A program made the position numbers and the translations under genes. DNA of 64,000 nt, taken from assembly GCF_049994355.1 (NCBI RefSeq), contig NZ_CP188257.1:2108001-2172000 (forward strand), in the 5' to 3' direction. Shown here piece by piece: positions 50,366 to 59,263 of this stretch (position 1 is the stretch's first letter; each line of letters begins with the position of its first letter). Source of the stretch: Angustibacter sp049994355 (GTDB lineage Bacteria > Actinomycetota > Actinomycetes > Actinomycetales > Angustibacteraceae). The notes under the pieces are model-generated. The model was not told where the DNA came from. It saw nothing but the letters and a program-made list of their open reading frames with translations, and did not search any database.

Positions 50366-51748
50366 GTGGACGTCGACCGGGTGCGGTCGCACTTCGCCTT
50401 TCCCGACCTGGGCCGGGTGGCCACCAACAACGCGGCGACCTCGCAGCCACCACGGGAGCTGCTCCGGCTGCTGGAGTCGCTGACGGAGGACTACGACAAC
50501 GTCCATCGCGGACAGTCCAGCGCGTCGCGGCGCACGAGCGAGCGGTTCGAGAGCGCCTACGACACCTTCGCCCAATGGCTCAACGCGCCGAGCCGTCGAA
50601 GCATCGCCACGTACCGCAACACGACCGAGGCCATCAACGCCGTGATGTACATGCTGCTCACGCAGTTCCGGGACGGCGACAACGTGGTGACCACGATGAT
50701 GGAGCACAACTCCAACTTCGTGCCGTGGTACGGGATGTGCCACGAGATCCTGCCCGCCTTCGGGCGCCGGGTCGAGTGCCGCGTGGCCCGGTTCGACCAC
50801 GCGACCGGGGCGCTCGACCTCGAGCACCTCGCCGAGCTGGTCGACGAGCGGACCAAGCTGGTCTGCGTCACCGGTGCCTCGAACTTCCTGGGCACCAAAC
50901 CGCCGCTGCGGACCATCCGAGCCATCGCGGATCGCAGCGGGTACGTCCGCGACGACGGGCGGACCGGGTCACTGCTGCTGGTCGACGCGGCCCAGCTCGT
51001 GCCCAGCAGCTTCGTCGACGTGCAGCAGCTGGACGTGGACTTCCTGGCCTTCTCGTGCCACAAGATGCTGGCACCGTTCGGTGTCGGGGTGCTCTACGCG
51101 AAGGAGCAGCTGCTGGCTGCTGGTCGGCCGTTCCTGTACGGCGGGGACATGGTCGCCGAGGGCGGGGTGAGCGTCGATCGCGTCGACTACAACGATCTCC
51201 CGTGGAAGTACGCCGCCGGCACCCCGAACATCCTCGGGGTCATCGCCTCGGCGCGCGCCCTGCGCCTGGTGGTCGACCTCGTCAGCCCCGAGGGTGCCCC
51301 GCGGTGGTTCGACGACGACCGGCCACTGCCGCGGTCAGTCGTCGCGCAGGCGATGCACCGGGTGGGCGGGCATACCCGGTCGCTGACCGAGCTGGCGATG
51401 CAGGAGGCGATGACCATCGACGGCCTGCGCTGGTACGGGCCGGCCCTCGGGACACCGCGGGCGCCGCTGCTGGCGTTCACCGTCGACGGTGTGGACCCGA
51501 TCCGGCTCGCCGAGGGTCTGAACCTGGAAGGCGTCGAGGCCCGGGCCGGCTGTCACTGCGCGACCTTGGCCCACCGCGACCTCGGCCTGAACCCGCCGGC
51601 CACCTGTCGACTCAGCTTCGCCCTCTACACCAGCGCGGACGACGTCGCCCTGGCGATGGACGCGGTGCGCCGCGTGGTCCGAGACCTTCGGCCGCTGGCG
51701 CCGCGCGCTACCGGAGCCGGCGGCTGGACCAGCGGTGGTCGCAGCTGA
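50366..51748 (+). CDS. Class V (cysteine desulfurase-like) PLP-dependent aminotransferase
   Basis: A 460-residue fold-type I enzyme. It has TTMMEHNSNFVPW (His for PLP stacking), LLLVDAAQLVPSSFVDV (PLP Asp), Lys233 in FLAFSCHKMLAP and a C-terminal CHCATLAHR whose Cys occupies the position of the desulfurase catalytic Cys region. This is like SufS/CsdA but with an extended central region and no SUF neighbours. Reactions could be desulfuration, transamination or epimerisation. With the adjoining methyltransferase and LAL regulator it suggests a small dedicated pathway. Its last 41 nt overlap a convergent GNAT gene. Confidence 0.88.
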   Translation: MDVDRVRSHFAFPDLGRVATNNAATSQPPRELLRLLESLTEDYDNVHRGQSSASRRTSERFESAYDTFAQWLNAPSRRSIATYRNTTEAINAVMYMLLTQFRDGDNVVTTMMEHNSNFVPWYGMCHEILPAFGRRVECRVARFDHATGALDLEHLAELVDERTKLVCVTGASNFLGTKPPLRTIRAIADRSGYVRDDGRTGSLLLVDAAQLVPSSFVDVQQLDVDFLAFSCHKMLAPFGVGVLYAKEQLLAAGRPFLYGGDMVAEGGVSVDRVDYNDLPWKYAAGTPNILGVIASARALRLVVDLVSPEGAPRWFDDDRPLPRSVVAQAMHRVGGHTRSLTELAMQEAMTIDGLRWYGPALGTPRAPLLAFTVDGVDPIRLAEGLNLEGVEARAGCHCATLAHRDLGLNPPATCRLSFALYTSADDVALAMDAVRRVVRDLRPLAPRATGAGGWTSGGRS

Positions 51749-52445
51749 AGCCGAGGCGGTGGTACATCCGCCGGGCGACGTCGTTGTCCGAGTACATGCC
51801 GAGGGTGACGACCGCACTGCCCGCGTCGAACGCCGCTCGCGCCGCCGCCGTCGTCACCGCGGCCCCGAGCCCGCGACCGCGGACGGCAGGGTCGGTGGCG
51901 ACGGACGCCAGGGACGGCACCCCCGGCACGTCCTCGGTGTGCGCGGCGCAGGCCACCAGCCGGCCGCCGTCCCAGATGCCCCACCAGGCAACCACCGGGT
52001 CCTGCACCGTGGTGCTGTGCCGAGGGCTCGCCCTGGCGAGCAGCTCACGCACGTCGTCCAGCTGGTCGGGTGGCACGACCACGGCGGGCCGGCCGGCCGG
52101 CGGGGGAGTTCGGGTCATCATCCACTCCCAGTCGTCGCCCGCACGCGGCACGACCCGGGCCGCCAGCTCGGGCGGCAGCAGCTCCAGCGAGCCGAACGGG
52201 AGGGTGACCCGGGTGATGTCCGGGACGACGGACAGCAGCTCGGCGAGCTGTGCTGCAGCGGCCCTCGGGCTCGTCAGGACGGTCACGGTGGTGGCGTAGG
52301 AGTGGGTACGACGCAACCAGGCCACGCCGTCGTCCAGCGCCCAACCGCGCACCGGGCCGGCCGGGTCGACCATCCAGCGGGCGAACGGGTCGTTCCCGCT
52401 GGCCTCGACGAGCTCCTCGTAGGACGAGAGCGGACGCACCGCCAT
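51708..52445 (-). CDS. GNAT acetyltransferase, last gene of the MMPL operon
   Basis: A 245-residue protein: an N-terminal domain without a clear family (residues 1-115) and a C-terminal GNAT fold, WWGIWDGGRLVACAAHTED, SLASVATDPAVRGRGLGAAVTTAA (acetyl-CoA loop), MYSDNDVARRMYHRLGF. ATG 52445 overlaps the MMPL stop as TGATG, so translation is coupled. The 3' end overlaps the aminotransferase gene by 41 nt on the opposite strand. Confidence 0.83.
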   Translation of the reverse strand: MAVRPLSSYEELVEASGNDPFARWMVDPAGPVRGWALDDGVAWLRRTHSYATTVTVLTSPRAAAAQLAELLSVVPDITRVTLPFGSLELLPPELAARVVPRAGDDWEWMMTRTPPPAGRPAVVVPPDQLDDVRELLARASPRHSTTVQDPVVAWWGIWDGGRLVACAAHTEDVPGVPSLASVATDPAVRGRGLGAAVTTAAARAAFDAGSAVVTLGMYSDNDVARRMYHRLGFSCDHRWSSRRLR

Positions 52446-54655
52446 CAATGCGTCCCGATGCCGATCCGCTCGTGCAGGCGACGCAGCGGCGCGGGGGCCC
52501 ACCAGTTCCACTCGCCGAGCAGGGTCATGGTGGCGGGCACCAGCAGCATCCGCACCATGGTCGCGTCGATCGCCACGGCGACGCACAGCGCCACCCCGGT
52601 CTGCTTCACCACCAGCACCTTGGCGGCGATCAGGCCGGCGAAGACGATGATCACCAGCAGCGCGGCCGAGGTGATGATCCGCCCGGAGCGCTGCAGCCCT
52701 GCCGCCACGGCCTCGTCGTTGGGCAGCCCGGCGTCGCGCTGCTCCTTGATGCGGGACAGCAGGAAGACCTCGTAGTCCATCGCCAGGCCGAACCCGAAGG
52801 CCAGCACCAGTGGGGGAATGGTCGTCTCCACGCCGCCGGTCGAGGTGAACGACAGCAGCCGCTCCAAGTGACCGTCCTGGAAGATCAGGGCCACGACGCC
52901 GAGCGCGGCACCCAGCGAGATCAGGTTCATCAGGAGTGCCTTGACCGGCACCAGCACCGAACCGGTCATCAGGAAGAGCAGGACGAACGTGGCCAGCACG
53001 ACGAGCCCGATCGCCCAGGGCGCTGTGCGGGCGAGCGAGGCGCTGAAGTCGAGCTGGCCCGCGGCCTGGCCGACCACCCAGGTGGCGAAGTCCGGCCGCT
53101 CGGCGTGCAGGTCGCGGACCACCTGCGTCGCTACCTTGCCGCCGGCGTCCCCGCCCTCGACCCGGACGCCCAGGGTGACCAGCGAGCCGTCCGTCTTCGG
53201 CGGGTCGACGGACGAGACGCCGTCGATCTTGGCGACGTCCGCGGACCAGGCCAGGACCTGGTCGGTGCTGCCCTCGGTGACGACGAGGACCTCGGGTCCG
53301 GCCAGTGCCGGCCAGCGCGCGTCGACCGTCTCGAACGCCGTCCGCTGCGGCGTCCCCACCGGCATCAGGTCGGGCCCGGACGAGCGCAGCTGCATGCCCA
53401 GCGCCGGGATGGCGGCCAGCAGCAGCACCGCGGTCACGCCGATCGCGACCGGCCAGGCCATCCGCTGCACCCGACGCGCCAGCCGGGAGAACACTCCTTC
53501 CGGTGGCGCGACGTCGCCCAGCCTGGCCATCAGCCGGCGCAGCAGGGGCACCCGCGCAGGCAGGCCGGGGCGGACCAGCCGGGTTCCCGCCAGGGACAGC
53601 AGGGCGGGGATGAAGCCGAGCGCGACGAGCAGTGCGACGACCACGACGCTCACGCCGGCGGCTCCGACGGCCCGCAGGATCTGCGCCTGGAACAGCATCA
53701 GCCCGGACAGGCTGATGGCGACCACCAGCCCGGAGAACAGCACGGTCCGTCCGGCAATGGCCACCGTGCGCCCGACCGCCGCCTCGACCTGGTCGGCGCT
53801 GGCCTCACCTTCGACCCATGGCAGGTCGCGCAGCTCCTCGCGGAACCGGCTGACCACGAGCAGCCCATAGTCGATGCAGAGCCCGAGGCCGAGGATGGTC
53901 ACGACGTTGACCACGGTCGCGTCGAGGTCGATGAAGTGCGCGAAGCCCCACAGCGACGCGAGCCCGCCGGCGATGGACGCGATGGCACCGGCCAGTGGCA
54001 GTCCTGCGGCCAGGAAGCCGCCGAACACGATCACCATCACCACCAGGCTGACCGGCAGTGCCACGCCCTCGCCCGCACGCAGGTCGAGCTCGACCTGGTG
54101 GGTGATCTCGTCGACCAGCTGCGGGAGGCTGGACGTCGAGCTGACTGCGCCGGGCAGCTGCGCCGCCGTCGCCGCGACCTGTTCGTCGATCCAGGCCGCG
54201 CGCTCGGACTCCTGCGCGCGGGACAGGTCCGGCGCGAGCTTCACGGTGACCGCGACCCCCTTGCCGTCGTTGGCCACGAGCGCACGCCCGGCGGGGCCGC
54301 TCGGCCCGCCCGGGACGGTGTAAGGGCTGGCCACGCCCTCGATCGCCGCTCCGCCGTCGAGCACCGGCACCAGTCGCTCGACCGCGGCCACAGCGGCCGG
54401 CGACGACGGGTCGACCTGGTCGATCAGGGCGACGACCTGCGGGCCGTCCGCGTGCTGGGCGCCGAGCAGGTCGCGGCCGTCGCGGGACTCCCCGGGCACC
54501 ACCGGCTCGCCGTTGGTGAGCCGGTCGAACAACGAGTCGCCGCCGAACGCGCCCAGCGCCAGGCCGAACGCGACCACGATGGCGGCCACCCAGCCGAGCG
54601 CCACGAGGCGGGCGTGGCGCGCCTCGAAGCGGCCGAGTCTGTCCAGCAACGTCAC
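52445..54655 (-). CDS. MMPL-family (RND-type) transporter
   Basis: A 736-residue membrane protein with two repeats of one helix, a large extracytoplasmic loop and five helices. Helices include LVALGWVAAIVVAFGLALGAF and GLGLCIDYGLLVVSRFREELR (first half), and AFGFGLAMDYEVFLLSRIKEQRDAG (second half). The acidic residues in the D-Y pairs of helices 4 and 10 fit proton coupling. MMPL proteins move lipids or siderophore-type molecules; length suits a YdfJ-like exporter rather than a mycobacterial MmpL. It starts at GTG 54655, 38 nt after the kinase gene, in a signalling operon, so it may be the regulated output. Confidence 0.9.
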   Translation of the reverse strand: MTLLDRLGRFEARHARLVALGWVAAIVVAFGLALGAFGGDSLFDRLTNGEPVVPGESRDGRDLLGAQHADGPQVVALIDQVDPSSPAAVAAVERLVPVLDGGAAIEGVASPYTVPGGPSGPAGRALVANDGKGVAVTVKLAPDLSRAQESERAAWIDEQVAATAAQLPGAVSSTSSLPQLVDEITHQVELDLRAGEGVALPVSLVVMVIVFGGFLAAGLPLAGAIASIAGGLASLWGFAHFIDLDATVVNVVTILGLGLCIDYGLLVVSRFREELRDLPWVEGEASADQVEAAVGRTVAIAGRTVLFSGLVVAISLSGLMLFQAQILRAVGAAGVSVVVVALLVALGFIPALLSLAGTRLVRPGLPARVPLLRRLMARLGDVAPPEGVFSRLARRVQRMAWPVAIGVTAVLLLAAIPALGMQLRSSGPDLMPVGTPQRTAFETVDARWPALAGPEVLVVTEGSTDQVLAWSADVAKIDGVSSVDPPKTDGSLVTLGVRVEGGDAGGKVATQVVRDLHAERPDFATWVVGQAAGQLDFSASLARTAPWAIGLVVLATFVLLFLMTGSVLVPVKALLMNLISLGAALGVVALIFQDGHLERLLSFTSTGGVETTIPPLVLAFGFGLAMDYEVFLLSRIKEQRDAGLPNDEAVAAGLQRSGRIITSAALLVIIVFAGLIAAKVLVVKQTGVALCVAVAIDATMVRMLLVPATMTLLGEWNWWAPAPLRRLHERIGIGTH

Positions 54656-54693
54656 GGGGGCAAGCCTTCCAGGCCCCTCGGTGCGCTCCGACG

Positions 54694-56169
54694 TCAGGCC
54701 TGGTCGGTCACCTGACCGGTCCGGACGGCGTCCTCGAGGGTGGGCTCGACGAGCGGCAGCCGGACCTCGAAGCGGGTGTCGCCCGGCTCCGACAGCACCT
54801 GGATGTCGCCGCCGTGCTTGCCGGTGACGACGCGATAGCTGATGTCGAGGCCGAGACCGGTCCCGGCGCCGACCGGCTTGGTGGTGAAGAACGGCTCGAA
54901 GATCCGGCTGCGCAGCTCCTTCGGCACCCCGGGGCCGTCGTCCCCGACGCTGACGAGGACGTGGTCGTCCTCGACCCGGGTGCGCAGCGTGATGGTGCCG
55001 CCCTGACCCGTCGCCTGCGCGGCGTTGTCGATCAGGTTGGTCCAGACCTGGTTCAGCTCGGCCGGGTAGCCGGGGACCAGGGGCAGGTCGTCGCAGTAGT
55101 CGCGGACGACGGTGATGCCCTTGAGCTTGGCGCTGAGCATGACCAGCGTGGACTCCAGACCTTCGTGCAGGTCCGTCTGCTGGAACGGCGCCCGGTCCAG
55201 CTGCGAGTAGTTCTTGGCTGCGCCGACGAGCTGGCTGATGCGCTGCACCGAGTCGGTGATCTCGCGCATCAGGGAGTCCGTCTCCAGCGAGTAGGCGACC
55301 CAGGCGAAGCCCGTCTGCCGGTCGTCCGCGTGCAGGGTCCGGTAGACCTTCTCCGCCCACGACACGTCCAGCCCGGCCGCGACGTAGATGCCGGCCAGGT
55401 CGAAGCCACGCTGGATGTCGTGCTCCTCGAGCCAGTCACCGAGCTCGTCCTCGGCGTCGCTGCGTTCCATCGCGCTGCGCCGGGGGGCAGTCTCGGACAG
55501 CGCCAGGGCCTCGTTCTGCAGGTTGACCAGCTCGTGCAGGACGTCGGCCGGGATGTGCCCGTCGGCCAGGTAGTCCAGCTTGCTGCGCATGTGCTCGACG
55601 CGGGTTCGCAGCTGGTCGACCGCGCGCTCGGCCGCTGACGCAGGGTTGTTCAGCTCGTGGGTCAGCCCGGCGGAGAGCGCACCGAGTGCCTGCAGCCGCT
55701 GCTGGTCGCCGACCCGCTCCTGAGTGCGCCGCATGCCGGCCGCGATGCCGTCCAGCAGGTGCACGGCGATCGGGAAGTGCTCGTGCATGAACGCGGCGAA
55801 CTCGTCCGCCGGCACCGCGAGGAAGGTCGCGTCGGTGGCGGCGCGCACGCTGGCGACGTAGATCGACGGCCGGTCGGCCTGCTTGATCCAGGACGCGGTC
55901 GCGCCGCCGTACGCGCCACGGAAGTCGGTACGGGTGACCTCGACCTCGACCGAGCCGACCCGACGGGTCATCACCATCGTGCCGGTCAGCAGCTGGTAGA
56001 AGCACTCGGCCGGCTCGCCCTCGCGGGTCAGGTACTCGCCCGCCGGGATCCGGGTCCGCCGTCCGTTCTCCACGAACCAGGCGAGCTGCTCGTCGTCCAG
56101 GCTCTCCAGCAGGAACAGCGTGCGCAGCTCCTGCGCGCTGACCCGGTCATCGGGTGTGGTGCTGGTCAT
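54694..56169 (-). CDS. Soluble sensor histidine kinase with cNMP-binding domain
   Basis: 491 residues without membrane helices. Residues 10-150 are a cyclic-nucleotide-binding-type domain (LFLLESLDDEQLAWF, IPAGEYLTREGEPAECFYQLLTG). The phosphoacceptor region is SAGLTHELNNPASAAERA (His171), then an unusually long helical insert (180-300). HATPase motifs are all present: NLIDNAAQA (N box), GDDGPGV (G1), FEPFFTTK (F box), GTGLGLDI (G2). ATG 56169 is 1 nt after the stop of the response-regulator/TrxR gene, a fixed pair in actinobacteria. Confidence 0.92.
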   Translation of the reverse strand: MTSTTPDDRVSAQELRTLFLLESLDDEQLAWFVENGRRTRIPAGEYLTREGEPAECFYQLLTGTMVMTRRVGSVEVEVTRTDFRGAYGGATASWIKQADRPSIYVASVRAATDATFLAVPADEFAAFMHEHFPIAVHLLDGIAAGMRRTQERVGDQQRLQALGALSAGLTHELNNPASAAERAVDQLRTRVEHMRSKLDYLADGHIPADVLHELVNLQNEALALSETAPRRSAMERSDAEDELGDWLEEHDIQRGFDLAGIYVAAGLDVSWAEKVYRTLHADDRQTGFAWVAYSLETDSLMREITDSVQRISQLVGAAKNYSQLDRAPFQQTDLHEGLESTLVMLSAKLKGITVVRDYCDDLPLVPGYPAELNQVWTNLIDNAAQATGQGGTITLRTRVEDDHVLVSVGDDGPGVPKELRSRIFEPFFTTKPVGAGTGLGLDISYRVVTGKHGGDIQVLSEPGDTRFEVRLPLVEPTLEDAVRTGQVTDQA

Positions 56170-56170
56170 C

Positions 56171-57865
56171 TCACAACCTCTCCAGGTACTGGTGCACGAG
56201 GGTCACAGCCAGCGCGCCCTCACCGACCGCTGACGCGACCCGCTTCACCGACGTCGAACGGACGTCTCCGGCCGCGAACACGCCGGGCACCGAGGTCTCC
56301 AGCAGCCACGGGTCGCGAGGCAGCTCCCAGCCTTGCGGGCGAACGCCGGACTGCAGCAGGTCCGGCCCGGCCAGCACGAAGCCACGCTCGTCGCGCAGCA
56401 CCACGCCGTCCATCCACTCGGTCAGCGGCTGTGCGCCGATGAACACGAACAGGTGCGCCGCGTCCACCGTGGACTCCTGTCCGTCGTCCAGGTTGCGCAG
56501 CGTGACTCGCTCGAGGTGCCCGTCGCCGTCCACGCAGCCGATCGCGGTTCGGGTTCGCACCTCGACGTTGTCGATCTCGGAGATCTGTTCGATCAGGTAG
56601 TGCGACATGGACGAGACCAGCGACTCGGCGCGGACGACGAGCACCACCTTGGACGCGAACCGGGACAGGTAGACGGCCGCCTGGCCGGCCGAGTTCGCGC
56701 CGCCGACCACGTAGACGACCTCGTCGGCGCAGTCGGCGGCCTCGGTGAGCGCCGCGCCGTAGTAGACGCCGTTGCCGACGAACTGCTCGACCCCGTCGGC
56801 GCCCAGCAGCCGGTACTGCACGCCGGTGGCCAGCACCAGGCAGTGCGCCTGCAGGCAGGAGCCGTCGGCGAACCGGACGCCGCGCCGGGCGCCGACCACC
56901 TCGATGCCGACGACCTCCCGGGTGGTCACGATCTCGGCGCCGAAGCGGACGGCTTGGCGTCGGGCCCGGTCGGTCAGGGCGGCGCCGGAGACGCCGTCCG
57001 GGAAGCCGAGGTAGTTCTCGATCCGCGAGCTCTGGCCGGCCTGCCCGCCGGTGGCCTGCCGCTCGACCACGACGGTGCGCAGCCCCTCGGACGCGGCGTA
57101 CACGGCCGCACCCAGCCCGGCCGGTCCGCCGCCGACGATCACCAGGTCGTAGAAGTCGGTGGCCGGGTTGGTGGGCAGCCCGACGTGCTCGGCCAGCTCG
57201 GCGACCGATGGCGACAGCAGCGGCTCGCCACCTGGAGGCAGCACCACTGGGACGTCGCTGTCGGTGGCTCCGCAGGCGCCGAGCAGCCGCTGGCCCTCCG
57301 GCTCGTCGGCGCCGACCCACAGGTACGGAACGCCGTTGCGGGCCAGGAACTCGCGCACCTCGTGCGAGTGCGCCGACCAGCGGTGTCCGACGATCCGGAT
57401 CACCTCGACCGGCGCGTCGCCCGAGGCGCGCCAGGCGGCGAGCAGCTCGTCCACGACCGGGTACAGCAGCTCCTCCGGGGGGCTCCACGGCTTGAGCAGG
57501 TAGTGGTCCAGGTCGACGGCGTTGATGGCGGTGATCGCCGCGTCGGTGTCGGCGTACGCGGTGAGCAGCACCCGCCGGGCGTGCGGGAACAGGTCCATCG
57601 CCTGCTCGAGGAACTCGACCCCACTCATCTGGGGCATCCGCTGGTCGGCCAGCAGCACGGCGACCCGCTCGCCGCGAGCGGCCAGCTCGCGCAGCGCCTC
57701 GAGGGCCTCGTCACCGGACTCGGCACGCACCACCCGGTACTCCTGCCCGTACTGGCGACGCAGGTCCCGGGCGATGGCGCGCGAGACTCCGGGGTCGTCG
57801 TCCACCGTCAGCACTACGGGCCGGCGGGCGCTGGAGTCGGTGCTCGGGTCCGACACGCTGGTCAT
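56171..57865 (-). CDS. Response regulator fused to glutaredoxin-like and TrxR-like FAD domains
   Basis: 564 residues. REC domain (1-145): acidic pair Asp22/Asp23, phosphoacceptor Asp74 (LLADQRMP), Thr102, Lys125 (YLLKPW). Residues 153-230 fit a glutaredoxin-like fold (VIRIVGHRWSAHSHEVREFL), with SAHS where CxxC would be. FAD/NAD(P) domain (240-564): GGGPAG (245-250), GGQAGQSSRIENYLGFPDG, GGANSAGQAA, FAAGDVR. At the place of the TrxR CxxC the sequence is VYYGAALTEAADC, so the redox disulfide is lost. This is the fused response regulator/thioredoxin-reductase family paired with a cNMP-type histidine kinase. Flavin state may act as a signal rather than reduce thioredoxin (inference). The start is ATG 57865; GTG 57856 is possible. 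Confidence 0.9.
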   Translation of the reverse strand: MTSVSDPSTDSSARRPVVLTVDDDPGVSRAIARDLRRQYGQEYRVVRAESGDEALEALRELAARGERVAVLLADQRMPQMSGVEFLEQAMDLFPHARRVLLTAYADTDAAITAINAVDLDHYLLKPWSPPEELLYPVVDELLAAWRASGDAPVEVIRIVGHRWSAHSHEVREFLARNGVPYLWVGADEPEGQRLLGACGATDSDVPVVLPPGGEPLLSPSVAELAEHVGLPTNPATDFYDLVIVGGGPAGLGAAVYAASEGLRTVVVERQATGGQAGQSSRIENYLGFPDGVSGAALTDRARRQAVRFGAEIVTTREVVGIEVVGARRGVRFADGSCLQAHCLVLATGVQYRLLGADGVEQFVGNGVYYGAALTEAADCADEVVYVVGGANSAGQAAVYLSRFASKVVLVVRAESLVSSMSHYLIEQISEIDNVEVRTRTAIGCVDGDGHLERVTLRNLDDGQESTVDAAHLFVFIGAQPLTEWMDGVVLRDERGFVLAGPDLLQSGVRPQGWELPRDPWLLETSVPGVFAAGDVRSTSVKRVASAVGEGALAVTLVHQYLERL

Positions 57866-57919
57866 GTCCGTAGCCAACCACCCGGACGGCCCTTTCCATA
57901 CCCCGTCAGCGGTCGCGGG

Positions 57920-57925
57920 TAGGTT
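57920..57925 (+). promoter_or_regulatory. -10 hexamer TAGGTT, leaderless start of rarA
   Basis: TAGGTT ends 6 nt before GTG 57932. The divergent operon start is 67 nt away. Confidence 0.5.
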
Positions 57926-57931
57926 CGGGCC

Positions 57932-59263
57932 GTGAGCGACCTGTTCAGCGTGGACGACGCGCCGGACCGACCCAGCGCGCCGCTGGCGGTACGGATGCGT
58001 CCGCGCACCCTGGACGACGTCGTGGGGCAGGGTCACCTGCTCGAGCCCGGTTCGCCGCTGCGCCGGCTGGTCGACCCCACGCAGGGTCCGGCCGGCCCGG
58101 CATCGGTGGTGCTCTGGGGGCCGCCCGGCACCGGCAAGACCACGCTGGCGCACGTGGTCTCGGGTGGCACCGGCGGCCGCTTCGTCGAGTTGTCCGCGAT
58201 CACCGCCGGGGTGCGAGACGTGCGCGCCGTGATGGACGCAGCGCGTGACGACCTGGCGCTGCACCACCGGGCGACTGTGCTCTTCCTGGACGAGATCCAC
58301 CGGTTCACCAAGGCCCAGCAGGACGCTCTGCTGCCCGGGGTGGAGAACCGCTGGGTGGTGCTGATCGCGGCGACCACCGAGAACCCGTCGTTCTCGGTGG
58401 TCGCACCGCTGCTGTCCAGGTCGTTGGTGCTGACCCTGCGTCCGCTGGACGACGACGCGGTGCGCTCGCTGATCGAGCGCGCGGTCACCGAGCCGCGCGG
58501 GCTGGACGGCCAGGTCGAGCTGACGCCGGATGCGTTGGAGCACCTGGTGCGGCTGGCCGCCGGCGACGCCCGGCGGGCCCTGACCGCGCTCGAGGCGGCC
58601 GCCGGTGCGGCGCTGCACGCGCAGGAGCGCGAGGTGACGACCGAGCACGCGGAGCGCGCGATCGACGCCGCGGTGCTGCGCTACGACCGCGAGGGTGACC
58701 AGCACTACGACGTGGCCAGCGCGTTCATCAAGTCCATGCGCGGTTCGGACGTGGACGCCTCGCTGCACTACCTGGCCCGGATGCTGGAGGCGGGAGAGGA
58801 CCCGCGCTTCGTGGCGCGCCGGATCGTGATCGCGGCGTCCGAGGACGTCGGGATGGCCGACCCGACCGCGTTGCTGACCGCGGTCGCCGCGGCGCAGGCC
58901 GTCCAGCTGATCGGCATGCCGGAGGCGCGGATCGTGCTGGCGCAGGCCGTCGTCCACCTGGCCACCGCGCCGAAGTCGAACGCCGCCTACCGCGGCATCG
59001 ACGCCGCCATCGCGGACGTCCGTGCCGGGCATGCCGGCACCGTGCCGGCGCACCTGCGCGACGCGCACTACCCCGGGGCGGGCCGCCTCGGGCACGGCAA
59101 GGGCTACGTGTACTCCCACGACGAGCCGCACGGCGTCGCCGAGCAGCAGTACCTGCCGGACTCGCTGGTCGACCGGGAGTACTACCAGCCGACCGACCGG
59201 GGTGCGGAGCGGGAGATCAGCTCACGGCTCGAGCGGCTGCGACGCATCCTGCGCGGTCGCTGA
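57932..59263 (+). CDS. rarA: Replication-associated recombination protein RarA (MgsA)
   Basis: A 443-residue AAA+ ATPase: RMRPRTLDDVVGQGHLL, Walker A WGPPGTGKTTLAH, Walker B LFLDEIHRFTKAQQDALLP, sensor ATTENPSFSVV, and a C-terminal tetramerisation region (ASAFIKSMRGSDVDASLHYLARML, GHGKGYVYSHDEP). It acts at stalled forks. The last 42 nt overlap the DUF2470 gene tail to tail. Confidence 0.95.
   Translation: MSDLFSVDDAPDRPSAPLAVRMRPRTLDDVVGQGHLLEPGSPLRRLVDPTQGPAGPASVVLWGPPGTGKTTLAHVVSGGTGGRFVELSAITAGVRDVRAVMDAARDDLALHHRATVLFLDEIHRFTKAQQDALLPGVENRWVVLIAATTENPSFSVVAPLLSRSLVLTLRPLDDDAVRSLIERAVTEPRGLDGQVELTPDALEHLVRLAAGDARRALTALEAAAGAALHAQEREVTTEHAERAIDAAVLRYDREGDQHYDVASAFIKSMRGSDVDASLHYLARMLEAGEDPRFVARRIVIAASEDVGMADPTALLTAVAAAQAVQLIGMPEARIVLAQAVVHLATAPKSNAAYRGIDAAIADVRAGHAGTVPAHLRDAHYPGAGRLGHGKGYVYSHDEPHGVAEQQYLPDSLVDREYYQPTDRGAEREISSRLERLRRILRGR

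Noticed and set aside
54656..55360. Upstream extension of the MMPL frame
   Set aside because: It overlaps the histidine kinase gene in another frame; the membrane protein clearly begins at GTG 54655.
57866..59131. Upstream extension of the response-regulator frame
   Set aside because: It is antisense to rarA and low-complexity; the REC domain starts just after 57865.
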